A model generated the notes under the pieces. It ran no database searches. It was not told where the DNA came from and worked only from the letters and a program-made list of their open reading frames with translations. Positions 8,400-16,994 of a DNA stretch of 64,000 bases are shown in pieces. Origin of the DNA: Streptomyces sp. NBC_01276 (GTDB lineage Bacteria > Actinomycetota > Actinomycetes > Streptomycetales > Streptomycetaceae). Each line of letters begins with the position of its first letter. Within the stretch, counting starts at the first letter, position 1. A program made the position numbers and the translations under genes. Where the stretch lies: NCBI RefSeq assembly GCF_041435355.1, contig NZ_CP108442.1, forward strand, positions 1 to 64,000. Direction: 5' to 3'.

Positions 8400-8628
8400 A
8401 TGGACACGGACACGGCCGGGCGCCTGTGAGGTTCCGGTTGCGGTCGGGGTGTTTTGCCGGCGATGGTCGAGGCGAGCCCCGACCGCGCTCCGGTGCCGAC
8501 TCGGTACCCGCGAGCTGGCGAGTGCAGTGGTCAGCCGGTGTGCCTCGGCGTTCCTCCCTCACACGCAGCTGCGTGCCGGGGCATGGGGGCGCGGGCTGGC
8601 CCACCCTTCTTTCGCTCGGTGGCTTGGG

Positions 8629-8841
8629 TCAGTTGGTCTTCGTGTTGCGCAGGTGGGGGCCGAGGTAGCCGATGATGATCTTCTGGGTGGTGCCTTTGGT
8701 GTCGAGCAGCTTCTGCAGTGGCGTATTCAGGACGGCGAACACGCGCTCAACCAGTCCGAGGTCGCGCTGGCGCTGACTGAGCATCGGCTCGGCAGCCTCC
8801 GAGAAGGCGCCTGACAGGCGGTCCCGGTCAGCCAAAGTCAC
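8629..8841 (-). CDS. Small hypothetical protein (70 aa)
   Basis: Not recognised. The sequence is soluble and helix-prone (RLSGAFSEAAEPMLSQRQRD), ending HLRNTKTN. A GTG start at 8841 is possible; no strong ribosome site separates it from a TTG two codons later. It may be the remnant of a longer gene. It stands alone between an unknown membrane protein and the divergently oriented lipoprotein gene. Confidence 0.35.
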   Translation of the reverse strand: MTLADRDRLSGAFSEAAEPMLSQRQRDLGLVERVFAVLNTPLQKLLDTKGTTQKIIIGYLGPHLRNTKTN

Positions 8842-8912
8842 CTATCCGTAGGTTATTTTGACTGCCTTCTATCTCAAACCGAACTATCCAGAACGAACGC
8901 AGGGGGAACATC

Positions 8913-9362
8913 ATGAGCATCACCAGGACCGCACGTAGGACGCGGGCCAAGATCGCCGCGTACATAGCGGCCCTGGCCGCGGGCTCACTCATACTCACCG
9001 CCTGCAGCGGAAGCAGCGACAGCGCCAGCAAGCTCGACGGTACCTACTACGTCAAGAACGTCAATGGCACGTCCCACCTCGGCCAGCTGGTCGTCAAGGG
9101 CAACAGTGTCTCGCATCATGAGTACGACTGCGATGGTGTCTACGAGAAGCCGGACGTGACCAGCACCGGCGAGTTCAACAAGGATCAGTCCCAGATCATC
9201 TGGACGGTCGCCGGAGACGACAGCCGCAACAAGCGGACCGGCAGCGAGTCCATCTCAACCAGCAACACCTCGATCAGCATCAGCGGTAGCCCGTACGTGC
9301 GTGACAACTCCGATGCCGGCAAGGCTCTGCTGGACGGCTTCAAGACCAAGTGCGGTAAGTAG
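8913..9362 (+). CDS. Small secreted lipoprotein
   Basis: 149 aa. Signal peptide with lipobox: basic N-terminus (RTARRTRAK), hydrophobic core, then LILTAC-SGSS with the acylated cysteine at about residue 31. The mature part is a ~115-residue polar domain with two cysteines (YDCDG and KTKCGK at the C-terminus), suggesting a disulphide, and many Thr/Ser/Asn typical of a small beta-rich extracytoplasmic domain. It is probably anchored to the outer face of the membrane. Function is unknown. It is followed by a good terminator hairpin, so it is monocistronic. Confidence 0.75.
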   Translation: MSITRTARRTRAKIAAYIAALAAGSLILTACSGSSDSASKLDGTYYVKNVNGTSHLGQLVVKGNSVSHHEYDCDGVYEKPDVTSTGEFNKDQSQIIWTVAGDDSRNKRTGSESISTSNTSISISGSPYVRDNSDAGKALLDGFKTKCGK

Positions 9363-9395
9363 CGTCGACATCCCGCCGGCCGGCGAAGCAGCACA

Positions 9396-9426
9396 GAACC
9401 CCGTGGGCATCGCGTCCACGGGGTTC
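9396..9426 (+). terminator. Hairpin terminator after the lipoprotein gene
   Basis: 10-bp inverted repeat GAACCCCGTG/CACGGGGTTC with an 11-base loop, 34 bp after the lipoprotein stop codon. Confidence 0.7.
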
Positions 9427-9439
9427 CGTCCTTCCTCGG

Positions 9440-9890
9440 CTGGTCAGGGGCTTAATGAGGATGCCTTCGACACCGGACACGTCCGTCCAGGACTCCAGCC
9501 ACTCCCGGGCCTTGGCCAGGTCCGTCGTCATCGGGCACAGAGTCCAGGGGGCCGTCAGAGCGCGCTCCGTGAACAGGTTTTCCAGGCGGGCGCGGCGGTC
9601 GGCGTAGGGCAGCTGGAGCAGCTCCTGGCCGTCTTCCTGCAAGACGTCGAACGCCACGAAGTAGGCCGGCAGCTTCGCGGCCAGGGCGGCGGCGCCACGG
9701 CTTCGGGCAGCCGCCCGGCGCTGCAACCCCTCAAAGGACAGCCGGCCCGCCTCGGCATCCCAGACGAGCAGCTCGCCATCGAGGACCAGGCCGGCAGAGG
9801 CGGCGTACCCGACCCACAGCAGCCACCCGCCGCAGCCCTGCGCAAGCGCCCCGCAGGGGCTGACCGCCCGGCATGGCGACGCCTGGCAGG
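9440..9890 (-). pseudogene. ATP-dependent DNA ligase remnant (middle part)
   Basis: On the minus strand, from about 9890, one frame reads VLDGELLVWDAEAGRLSFEG, then LPAYFVAFDVLQEDGQELLQ, YADRRARLENLF and WTDVSGVEGILIKPL. These are the central motifs of an ATP-dependent DNA ligase (DGEL, FDVL, VEGIxxK). The lysyl-AMP motif (KxDG) is absent from this piece, and the right boundary is the inverted repeat of the ISL3 element. A fragment with KYDG occurs at 51.9-52.3 kb. Related ligases are common on Streptomyces chromosome arms. Non-functional here. Confidence 0.6.
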
Positions 9891-10081
9891 CGTGACTGGC
9901 TTTATCGAGCAGTTGTGGGTTCTGGCACAGATCTTGGGGAGTCGTTGCGGAGGGTTACCTCGGTGTTCGATTGCGAGGTGCCGACTCGGGTGAGACGGCG
10001 TACGCCTTGTCGTCTGACAGTCGGAAGTGACGCTCCCTCAGGTACCTGTCCGGCTGCTGCTGTGGCCGGTCGTGGACGGTG

Positions 10082-11686
10082 ATGGTGCTGGTCATGCAGA
10101 CCGATGCACCGTTCTGGGACTCGCTGGTGTTCGAGGGGATCGATGATGTGGATGTCGAGGCGGTTACGGCCGCGTTCGGCACGGTCGAGGTGCTCGCGAG
10201 AGGCCGAGCGGACGAGGCTGGATGCCCAGACTGCGGCCACCTCTCGGACAGGGTCCACGACCGCTATCAGCGCAAGCTGAAGGACCTTCCGCTCGCTGAG
10301 CAGGGCTTTACGATCCGGCTGACGGTCCGGCGCTTCATCTGCGAGTCGACGGACTGCCCACGCCGGACCTTCGCTGAGCCGTTCTCGGGGCTGGCCGCCC
10401 CGTACGCACGGTTCACGACTCGACTCAACCGAGCCCTGGAACGAGTGGGGCTCGCGCTGGCCGGGCGAGCCGGCGCCCGGCTGGCTGGCCACCTGGGCTT
10501 CGGCGCGGGACGGATGACATTGTTGCGCAGGGTCATGGCACTGCCTGATCCGCAGTTCAGTACCCCGCGTGTGCTGGGCGTGGACGACTTCGCCATCCGT
10601 CGCGGTCAGACCTACTCCACGGTCTTGACCAGCGTCGAAGACCATCGCGTGGTCGATGTACTCCCGACACGTGAAGCCGGGCCGCTGGCCGCGTGGCTGG
10701 TTCGTCACCCCGGCGTGGAGATCATCTGCCGGGACCGTGCAGGCGCCTACGCCGAGGGTGCCCGGCGCGGTGCCCCCGACGCTCTGCAGGTCGCTGACCG
10801 GTTCCACCTGTGGCAGGGCCTCGGCCGGGCCGTGGAAACCTGCGTCGCCGCCCACCGCGACTGTCTGCGCCGCCCTTCGCCCAGCAACATCTTGCCGGAA
10901 ACCGCCCGACTGACTTCGGGCCGACCGCAGGACGACCCGGCGCCCGTCGGCCGGCGGGCTGAGCGCAAGAAGGCCGCGCATGCCCTGGTCCACGAGCTCC
11001 TTGCCCAAGGCCACTCGCGCCGGGCGATCGCCCGGCACCTGAGCTGGGGTCTCAACACCGTGCTCAGATACGCGAACGCCGCACGCTGGCAGGACACCAT
11101 CCGCGAGAACCGGCCCAGACCCAGCAGGCTGGACCCCTACAAGCCTTACCTGGAACGGCGCTTCGCAGAGGGATGCACCAGCGTCACCCGCCTCCACAGC
11201 GAACTCGTTGCCGACAATGCGCCCGTCACCTACCAGATGGTCCGCAGCCACGTTGCCACCATCCGTGGCGCTCCGGCCGGAGCGCCGCCCCGGCCGCCGA
11301 CGGTGCGGCAGGTGACCGGCTGGCTCACCCGGCATCCCACCGCGCTGAGCGAGGACGACCGCGCCGGCCTGAAGGATGTCCTGGCACGCTGCCCCGAACT
11401 GGACACGGCCGCCGGACATGTCCGCGACTTCGGCGAAATACTCACCGACCGCCTCGGCGCCCGGCTCCCTGCCTGGATCCACGCAGTCGACGCCAGCCAA
11501 CTGCCCGGCCTCACCGGCTTCGCACTCCACCTGCTCCGAGACCTCGATGCCGTGACGGCCGGACTCACCCTCCCGTGGAGCTCCGGCAGCATCGAGGGCG
11601 CCGTCAACCGCATCAAGAAGATCAAAAGGCAGCTCTACGGACGAGCTGGCTTCCACCTGCTGCGGAAGATGATCCTGCTGCAGTAG
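10082..11686 (+). CDS. ISL3-family transposase
   Basis: 534 aa, full family length. N-terminal zinc ribbon (CPDCGHLSDRVHDRYQRKLK and a second cluster CESTDCPRRTF, residues ~40-100). The DDE core starts at VLGVDDFAIRRGQTYSTVLT (first Asp), then IICRDRAGAYAEGARRGAPD (second Asp) with the downstream ADRFHLWQGL. The last part shows WSSGSIEGAVNRIKKIKRQL (catalytic Glu region, typical SNG/SxxxEGxVN motif). A helix-turn-helix (GHSRRAIARHLSWGLNTVLR) lies in the middle. It appears intact, and together with the intact inverted repeats the element may still be mobile. Confidence 0.88.
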   Translation: MVLVMQTDAPFWDSLVFEGIDDVDVEAVTAAFGTVEVLARGRADEAGCPDCGHLSDRVHDRYQRKLKDLPLAEQGFTIRLTVRRFICESTDCPRRTFAEPFSGLAAPYARFTTRLNRALERVGLALAGRAGARLAGHLGFGAGRMTLLRRVMALPDPQFSTPRVLGVDDFAIRRGQTYSTVLTSVEDHRVVDVLPTREAGPLAAWLVRHPGVEIICRDRAGAYAEGARRGAPDALQVADRFHLWQGLGRAVETCVAAHRDCLRRPSPSNILPETARLTSGRPQDDPAPVGRRAERKKAAHALVHELLAQGHSRRAIARHLSWGLNTVLRYANAARWQDTIRENRPRPSRLDPYKPYLERRFAEGCTSVTRLHSELVADNAPVTYQMVRSHVATIRGAPAGAPPRPPTVRQVTGWLTRHPTALSEDDRAGLKDVLARCPELDTAAGHVRDFGEILTDRLGARLPAWIHAVDASQLPGLTGFALHLLRDLDAVTAGLTLPWSSGSIEGAVNRIKKIKRQLYGRAGFHLLRKMILLQ

Positions 11687-11849
11687 CCCCGCAAAGCAAG
11701 GACGGATCCGAAGCTCAAACCTTCGGCTGTCCGTTCGCATTGAAGATGGTCGATAGCCTCCTGACCTGGGCAGACGGTGCTCGTTGGGCGCGATCTACGC
11801 TCCTTTAATCGCTCGGGCTCCGAGTACGTGCCGTGCGAGGATCTCACCC

Positions 11850-12590
11850 ATGACGACCGTGCCCACGCTGACGGAACGCCGCTCTCCATGGGTCGTGTTC
11901 ACCTCTCCGGCCGACCCATGGCTAGCGTTGGAAACGGCCGCGCTCGTGCAGCGAAACGGTCTCGTCCTGCGGCTGGACGGCCGGGAAATGCAGGATGCGG
12001 CGTCCGTCTTCCGCACCTTCGCCCGGGACCTGTCGTTCCTCGGCTACTTCGGCCACAACTGGGACGCGCTCGTGGACTGCCTCCACGACTGGCACGGTCC
12101 AGGCCACGGAAACCAGGACCTCGCGATTCTGATCGAGCACGCGGACGACCTGCTGAAGTCGGACTTCCTCGGGCTGTTCGTATCGGTTCTCGCCCAGGCA
12201 GCCTGGAACTCCAACCTTCGCCTGGACGCCGACGGAGAGTCGGATGAGTGGTGGCGGCCGCGCATGGTCCAGCACTTCGTCTTCCTCCTGGATCACACAG
12301 CCCCCGTTGCCTTCACCGAGAAGGCAGCCCGCGGCATGGACGTGGCGGTGGCGCTCGCGGAAGGCCGCCTGCTCGCCACCCTGACCGACATCGACTGGCC
12401 CGGCGGAGACCCCGCGTCCGCCCCCTGGACGGCCGGCCCGCTCTCCTTCGCAGACGAAGAGATCCTCGGCGGCATGACCATCAAGGCCATCAAACTGATC
12501 CGAGACCACCTCAGCTGCTCGATCCACGAGGCCCTGGAGATCCTCCAGTCCCGCTCTGAGCAACTGCTCCGCGAACATTCGAACGACTGA
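11850..12590 (+). CDS. Barstar-like protein, passenger of the ISL3 element
   Basis: 246 aa. Residues ~38-85 (LDGREMQDAASVFRTFARDL and FGHNWDALVDCLHDW) carry the barstar/RNase-inhibitor signature, including the YFGxNWDALxDCL core. A middle region of unknown type follows. Near the C-terminus, GGMTIKAIKLIRDHLSCSIH and EALEILQSRSEQLL resemble the helix-rich L7/L12-like tail found in some actinobacterial proteins. Barstar relatives inhibit a partner ribonuclease and commonly act as immunity or antitoxin proteins. No barnase-like partner is next to it. It lies between the inverted repeats, so it moves with the element. The start was chosen at the ATG 11850; an in-frame ATG at 11784 is an alternative. 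Confidence 0.65.
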   Translation: MTTVPTLTERRSPWVVFTSPADPWLALETAALVQRNGLVLRLDGREMQDAASVFRTFARDLSFLGYFGHNWDALVDCLHDWHGPGHGNQDLAILIEHADDLLKSDFLGLFVSVLAQAAWNSNLRLDADGESDEWWRPRMVQHFVFLLDHTAPVAFTEKAARGMDVAVALAEGRLLATLTDIDWPGGDPASAPWTAGPLSFADEEILGGMTIKAIKLIRDHLSCSIHEALEILQSRSEQLLREHSND

Positions 12591-12754
12591 ATGGCCAGCC
12601 GCGCAGGACACGCCCATCCTCGAACACCGCAATGACTCTCCGCGATGGCTCCCCAAGATCTGTGCCAGAACCCCGTTTTCATCAGCGAAGCCACGTGACC
12701 ACTCTCCCGCCGTAGTACGGGTGTCCTGCGCGCGCCGGCCTCGTTGCACCCGAC

Positions 12755-12994
12755 ATGAAGAAGATCATCACCCTCGCCGCCCTCGCACTCACCGTGGCGA
12801 CCATGGCCACGCCCGCCCACGCCGACAACGACTCCAACTTCGGCGCCGGCATCAACGCCGCCAACAACTGGAACTTCACCGCGGCCGCCGTCTGCCTGCA
12901 GGAAGTAGCCGTCGTACCCGTCCTGGGCGACTGGGTCGGCGACCACACCAACAACTGTTCCAACGGCAACGTCATCGACCACAGCGGCCGATAA
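12755..12994 (+). CDS. Small secreted protein, rodlin-like
   Basis: 79 aa. MKKIITLAALALTVATMATP-AHA is a classic signal peptide; the mature chain is about 55 residues with two cysteines (AVCLQE and NNCSNG) and the segment VAVVPVLGDWVGDHTNNCSN. That spacing, V-x-VPVL...CxxN, is reminiscent of the second half of the rodlins that coat Streptomyces aerial hyphae, but the protein is much shorter than RdlA/B (~130 aa). I treat it as a secreted structural peptide candidate. It lies just outside the right inverted repeat of the ISL3 element and is followed by a strong terminator. Confidence 0.55.
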   Translation: MKKIITLAALALTVATMATPAHADNDSNFGAGINAANNWNFTAAAVCLQEVAVVPVLGDWVGDHTNNCSNGNVIDHSGR

Positions 12995-13007
12995 CCCCCG
13001 CACGCCA

Positions 13008-13043
13008 GCGTGGCCCCGCACCGACCACGGCACGGGGCCACGC
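13008..13043 (+). terminator. Hairpin terminator after the small secreted protein
   Basis: 11-bp perfect stem GCGTGGCCCCG (13008-13018)/CGGGGCCACGC (13033-13043), 13 bp after the stop codon. Confidence 0.75.
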
Positions 13044-13269
13044 TCTTGGCCCGGTGGGGCACCCGATGCCCTGTCAGACGACGAGGAGCCCTTGAAGGCC
13101 GGGGCGGCACCCGACGGCGGGAACATCCGATCGAGCGAAGCCGTCCCCGGCCGGTTGCGGATCACGACAGCGCGCCCTTCACCCCGGAGCTCGGCCCTCA
13201 GATTCCTGCAGCAACCACCGCGACATCAGCCACGGTCAAGCGCGGGCAGATTCATCAGGCGCACTGCGA

Positions 13270-13468
13270 CGGGCAGGAGGGCCAGCCCGGCGAGCTCGGC
13301 TGGTGCCGAACGCCGCCGTGCTGGACCACCCGCTACATGAACGCCGACGCCGAACAGCTGCGGCCCCTGCCCGCCGACCAGCACGAGCAAGACGACCCGA
13401 ACGAGGACGTCACCCGGCTAACCCCGCTGCGGCACGCCAACCTCAACGCGCTCGGCCGCCGCGGCTAG
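13270..13468 (+). pseudogene. Tn3-family transposase C-terminal scrap
   Basis: The frame ending at 13468 reads WTTRYMNADAEQLR and then DVTRLTPLRHANLNALGRRG. In intact Tn3 transposases this is the extreme C-terminus (W-T-x-Y-...-L; the R-L-S/T-P-L-x-H-x-x-LNxLGRY motif). Only about 60 codons remain and the final residues are altered. The stop codon CTAG palindrome is shared with the stop of the convergent secreted-protein gene. Confidence 0.55.
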
Positions 13469-14838
13469 CGCTCGGCACCGGCCGGAGACGTGGCGCCCAC
13501 CGGGGTGACGGCGCTGGGGCGGTCGGACTGGCAGCGCTGCTTCTCGGAGGCGGTGAGGGGGCCAGTGCGCTGGTAGATGCGGTCGGAGAGGTCGGTGGAG
13601 GGGTGGTCGAGGACGGTGTGCAGGCGCCAGTCGGAGTTGGGGTCGGTGGCCTTGGTGGTGGCGGTGAACCATCCCTCGGTGCGCCGGCGTGCGGCTTGCG
13701 TCTCGATCCAGGAGGCTTCGGCCGGCTGGACGATCTCGGTGACCTGGCGGTCCTGGCTGGTGTTCCAGGCCGGGGTGAGACCGGTGCCCTGGGTGTACTG
13801 CTGGGCCATGTTGGTGGGGGCTGCGGTGCCGGTGCTGGGCAGGCCGGCGGCAGCGGGGAGGTCACTGTAGGTGCGGTTGGCGGTGGAGACGGGGCGGGTG
13901 CGGTTGAGGGTGTTGCGGGTGCAGTTGAAGTACGTTTCGGCGGCGACGCGGGCGGGGGCGTAGTAGCTGAAGGAGTAGTCGTCTTCGGCGGTGAACGTGC
14001 AGCGGTTCGCGGCGCCGTTGCAGTAGGCGACTGCGTCCGCGGTGTTGCGGCGGTCGTTGCCCAGGAACGCTTCGGAGGCGGGCAGGGCGCCGGCCGGGAT
14101 GGTCTTGTCCACCGGCGGCGGCTCCTGCGTGGCGCGGACATTGGTGATGAGCGGGCCGCAGTTGCCGTTGTTGTTCTGCGCGGCTGGGACGGTGGAGGTG
14201 AAGGTGAGGAGCGGCTCGTTCCCCCAGGCGGTGAAGGTGAGGGTGACCCCGGTGCGCCAGGCCGACTTCCAGTAGTTGCTGGGGAGTTTCTCGGTGGTGG
14301 GCAGGGTGGTGCGGTTGGTGCGGGCACCGCCTGCGCCCTGGACGGTGTAGGTCTGGCCCTGAGCGAGGGCTGCGGCGGTGCAGCCCTGGGAGACGCTCGG
14401 GCTTTCGTCGTAGGTCACGGTGACCCGTGCCCCGCCGCGCACTCCGCGCAGTCGCTGCTTGAGGCCGTGGGTGGCCTCGTTGGGGAGGCGGAGCATGGCA
14501 GCGGTCAGGCCGTCGGGGTGGCCGCTCGTGACGGCGTTCCAGCGGACGACGCCGCCGTTCGTGCCGACACCGGCGGTGGGACCGACCGACCAGGCGTGCG
14601 GGTTGACGGCGGTGTTGACGCCGGCGAAGGCCGGTTGCGCGAAGTCGCCGTTGAGGACGGTAACCGCTACCGGGGCCGCGGCCTGGGCGGGCGGGGCGGC
14701 CACGTGGGCGAGGGGCGCTCCGGCGAGCAGGCCGAGGGACAGACACAAGCCGATCACCGGCGCGCTGCGGGTAAGGGAGACAACGGAGGCGGGAGCTGAG
14801 GCGGGAGCGAGAGCGGCAGAGCAGGGGCGGGATGTCAT
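13465..14838 (-). CDS. Secreted protein of unknown function (third gene of secreted operon)
   Basis: 457 aa. The ATG at 14838 has GGAG 8 bases upstream; a GTG four codons earlier would bury that site. The signal peptide runs through the stretch SVVSLTRSAPVIGLCLSLGL to HVAAPPAQA-AAPVAV. The mature part opens with VTVLNGDFAQPAFAGVNTAV, like the start of DUF642/galactose-binding-like domains (N-G-D/S-F-x-x-P). It has several cysteine pairs (SQGCTA, NNGNCGPL, AYCNGAANRCTF, YFNCTR) and no visible catalytic motif. It is the last gene of a three-gene minus-strand operon (16330 to 13465) whose products all carry signal peptides, so they may act together on the cell surface or outside. Confidence 0.7.
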   Translation of the reverse strand: MTSRPCSAALAPASAPASVVSLTRSAPVIGLCLSLGLLAGAPLAHVAAPPAQAAAPVAVTVLNGDFAQPAFAGVNTAVNPHAWSVGPTAGVGTNGGVVRWNAVTSGHPDGLTAAMLRLPNEATHGLKQRLRGVRGGARVTVTYDESPSVSQGCTAAALAQGQTYTVQGAGGARTNRTTLPTTEKLPSNYWKSAWRTGVTLTFTAWGNEPLLTFTSTVPAAQNNNGNCGPLITNVRATQEPPPVDKTIPAGALPASEAFLGNDRRNTADAVAYCNGAANRCTFTAEDDYSFSYYAPARVAAETYFNCTRNTLNRTRPVSTANRTYSDLPAAAGLPSTGTAAPTNMAQQYTQGTGLTPAWNTSQDRQVTEIVQPAEASWIETQAARRRTEGWFTATTKATDPNSDWRLHTVLDHPSTDLSDRIYQRTGPLTASEKQRCQSDRPSAVTPVGATSPAGAER

Positions 14839-14867
14839 GAGGTTCTCCACAGGGGTCTCGCGGGTGG

Positions 14868-15800
14868 TCAGGGCGTGGCGGGGGTGAGCACGTCACGGTC
14901 CTTGAACCGGGAGCCCTCTGGCAGGGCGGCGGGCGTCAGGCCGCGGGGCGGGGCGGGTGTGGTGGTGTCCTCGGTTCCGGTCTTGCCCTCCGGCCGCAGG
15001 CGCTCGCACGTGTTGCCGGGCACGGTGAAGGTGTCCGCGACGAAGGTGCTGGTGTTCACCGTGGAGGGGCCGTCGACGACGACCCTGCGAATGCCGAGGC
15101 CCGTCCCGGTGGTGATCTCTCCCGCGATGCGCTGCATGGCGGAGCTCGCGCCGAAGACGAGTGCGTCGCCGGGGCGGACCTTGGTGTTGTAGGTGGTCTT
15201 CTCGGTCTGCTCGGTCGTCCAGGTGCGCTGGTAGGCGAGTTTGAAGGCGCCCTCGAAGGCTCCCTTGACGCCGAGGGAGCCGGCGATCTTCCCGCTGCCC
15301 GAGGCTCCGGCCTCGGCGCCGACGGTGGCGGTCGGGCCCTTGGACTTGTCGGGGGTGGAGAACTCGCCCTTGGCCTTCGCGTCGACGCCTGCGGTCACCT
15401 CGCCGGAGGTGTTGATCGTGCCTTCGATCGCGATCTTCCCGGTGATCTCGCCGCCGAGGTTGTCGCTGCTCGCGGTGCGCAGGGTGATCTCCCGCGCGAC
15501 GGTGATCTCGTCTTTGGTGCAGTTCACGACCGCGTTGCCCAGCGACTTGACGGCGCTGTAGTAGTCGCCGGACGCTGCGCGGTTGATCTGGAACCGGCAG
15601 CCTCCGGGGTGCGAGGCGCAGTACTCGGTGACCTTCTGCGTCGTGGCGAGCTCGGTGGTGCCCTCGTAGGCGACCGGCGCCGGTACCTCGGGCGGTGCGG
15701 TGGCGTGGGAGGTACCGGTGGTGCAGGTGAGGGCGAGGAGGGTGGCGGTGGCGGCCAGGGCTGCGCGCCGGCCTCGCATGCCGGTGGTCGTCGTTTTCAT
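14868..15800 (-). CDS. Secreted protein of unknown function (second gene of secreted operon)
   Basis: 310 aa. Signal peptide MKTTTTGMRGRRAALAATAT to TTGTSHA. The mature chain has two N-terminal cysteines (TEYCASHPGGCRF), a third at VVNCTK, and a long Gly/Ala/Thr/Ser-rich alternating stretch (LGGEITGKIAIEGTINTSGE, KGEFSTPDKSKGPTATVGAE, GASGSGKIAGSLGVKGAFEG) ending in AYQRTWTTEQTEKTTYNTKV. The alternating pattern suggests extended beta hairpins, as in small-pore toxins or adhesins, but I cannot assign a family. Its ATG overlaps the stop codon of the upstream gene by ATGA, showing translational coupling. Confidence 0.7.
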   Translation of the reverse strand: MKTTTTGMRGRRAALAATATLLALTCTTGTSHATAPPEVPAPVAYEGTTELATTQKVTEYCASHPGGCRFQINRAASGDYYSAVKSLGNAVVNCTKDEITVAREITLRTASSDNLGGEITGKIAIEGTINTSGEVTAGVDAKAKGEFSTPDKSKGPTATVGAEAGASGSGKIAGSLGVKGAFEGAFKLAYQRTWTTEQTEKTTYNTKVRPGDALVFGASSAMQRIAGEITTGTGLGIRRVVVDGPSTVNTSTFVADTFTVPGNTCERLRPEGKTGTEDTTTPAPPRGLTPAALPEGSRFKDRDVLTPATP

Positions 15801-16330
15801 CGGTTCATCTCCCCGCACAGAGCGCCCATTTCGGGGGCATTGGACAGGCCGGCCGGGAGGTCGGCGGCAAAGGAGGCGCAGGTGCCGTCGAGGGCGGTCT
15901 CGGCGTTGGCGGACGGCGCCGGGTGCATGGTGCCCAGCTCGTCGCGGGCCTGCGCCATGTCGGTCTCCCGCGTCGTGCCGCCGCCGATCAGCTGCGTCAT
16001 GCACGCCTTGGACTCCGCCGTGCACCGCTGGGCCGCCTGCTTGGCGGCCCCGATGTCCTCCTTGGCCGCGGCAGCGTCCTGCTTGGCCGCAGCACGGTCC
16101 CCATCAACGGCCCCGCGCTCCTCCGGCGAGGCCGAGCACGGCTTGGCCTCCCCGCCAGGGCACGGCTCGTCGCCATCAAAAGGCGCCAGAACGGCGGCGG
16201 TTCGGTGGAGGTGGGCGGGTGGACCGGACAGTAGCGGGGCGGCCGCCGCGGGCGAGAGCCCGCAGAGGAGAGCGAAGGCCGCCATGGACACGGCGAGGGG
16301 GATACGGGGGAATCTGCGCATGCCGAACAA
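15797..16330 (-). CDS. Secreted Ala-rich coiled-coil protein (first gene of secreted operon)
   Basis: 177 aa. The signal peptide RFPRIPLAVSMAAFALLCGL ends near SPAAAA. The mature protein has four to six cysteines (EPCPGGEAKPCS, QRCTAESKACM, DGTCASF, ALCGEMNR) and a heptad-like alanine-rich helix (RAAAKQDAAAAKEDIGAAKQ). Its stop overlaps the next start (ATGA), so it is the first cistron of a coupled secreted-protein operon. No family recognised. The start is MFGMRRF; the internal ATG at codon 4 is an alternative. Confidence 0.65.
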   Translation of the reverse strand: MFGMRRFPRIPLAVSMAAFALLCGLSPAAAAPLLSGPPAHLHRTAAVLAPFDGDEPCPGGEAKPCSASPEERGAVDGDRAAAKQDAAAAKEDIGAAKQAAQRCTAESKACMTQLIGGGTTRETDMAQARDELGTMHPAPSANAETALDGTCASFAADLPAGLSNAPEMGALCGEMNR

Positions 16331-16994
16331 GCCCCTTCGGGGGTGGGACGAACGAGAGTTCGCAGCCCGAATGGATGCGCACGCAACGTAACGGACGACT
16401 ACCGCCTGTCACCAGTGTCGTGATCATGGTTCCCCGAATTGGCCGCATGCACACAACAGGCCGTCCGCGGCCGAGCAGGCACCGTCTGCTCGGCACCGGA
16501 CCCGGCCGCCCCCTCCACGCATGCGCCTCCAGCCGGCCGGCACCTGTCCGAGCTGCCCGGCACGACCGCCCTGGAGCGGCTGGTCTCCACCGCTTGCGGG
16601 CGCGCCGAGAAGCGGCTGTGGGCGGCCCCGGCGTGCGCTCCCACCACCGAGCAGGCCCAGCGTCCGGCCGAGCTGGCCCCAGAAAGGGGTGAGGGGCCGC
16701 GGCGGGGAACTGTTCTGCTGAAAACCTTGAGCGGCAGCCCGGTGCCCGGGCGCCGCTTCGCCTGGGCAGTCGGCCTACGGCGTCCGGAGAGGGGAGCCCG
16801 CCCGGGCCGCAACTCTGGGCCACGCGGAAGGGGAAACAGGGGCGTGGCCCGGATGCGCCGGAGGACTGGACGGCTGGCGGGGCTCTTCGGTCGAGCGTGT
16901 GATGGGCGCAATCAGTGTGGTGTCCGACCGAAGGGCCCCTGGCAGGCGCCGGTATTGGGCCGAGCTTGTTGTGGCTGGGGGTGTGTGGGTGCTG
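16331..16994. other. Interval without a convincing gene
   Basis: About 660 bp upstream of the secreted operon, also the 3' flank of the propeller gene. Several long open frames exist on both strands, but all have low-complexity Arg/Pro/Ala translations typical of antisense GC-rich DNA. The promoter of the secreted operon should be within 16331-16450. Around 16440-16700 a frame with LSELPGTTALERLVSTACGR looks slightly more protein-like and may be a gene scrap, but I cannot support it. Confidence 0.35.

Larger units (their letters stand above)
9917..12673 (+). mobile_element. ISL3-type element carrying a passenger gene
   Basis: Long terminal inverted repeats define the element. The left end from 9917 reads GGGTTCTGGCACAGATCTTG, and the right end, read inward from 12673, is identical over its first 25 bases. 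Similarity then continues to about base 54, including CGGTGTTCGA. Inside are the transposase (10082-11686) and a second gene (11850-12590) in the same orientation. ISL3 elements normally hold only the transposase, so the ~900 bp after it are passenger DNA. I found no matching 8-bp target duplication (GCAGTTGT on the left, CGTTTTCA on the right), so one flank may have been rearranged. Confidence 0.75.

Noticed and set aside
9902..11740. 612-codon open frame antisense to the ISL3 transposase
   Set aside because: Exact antisense of a clear transposase; GC-rich codon bias produces open frames on the complementary strand.
9909..12681. 8-bp target duplication of the ISL3 element
   Set aside because: Flanks GCAGTTGT and CGTTTTCA do not match.
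13303..14799. 498-codon Gly/Val-rich + strand frame
   Set aside because: Mirror frame of the secreted protein at 13465-14838; low-complexity composition and no ribosome site.
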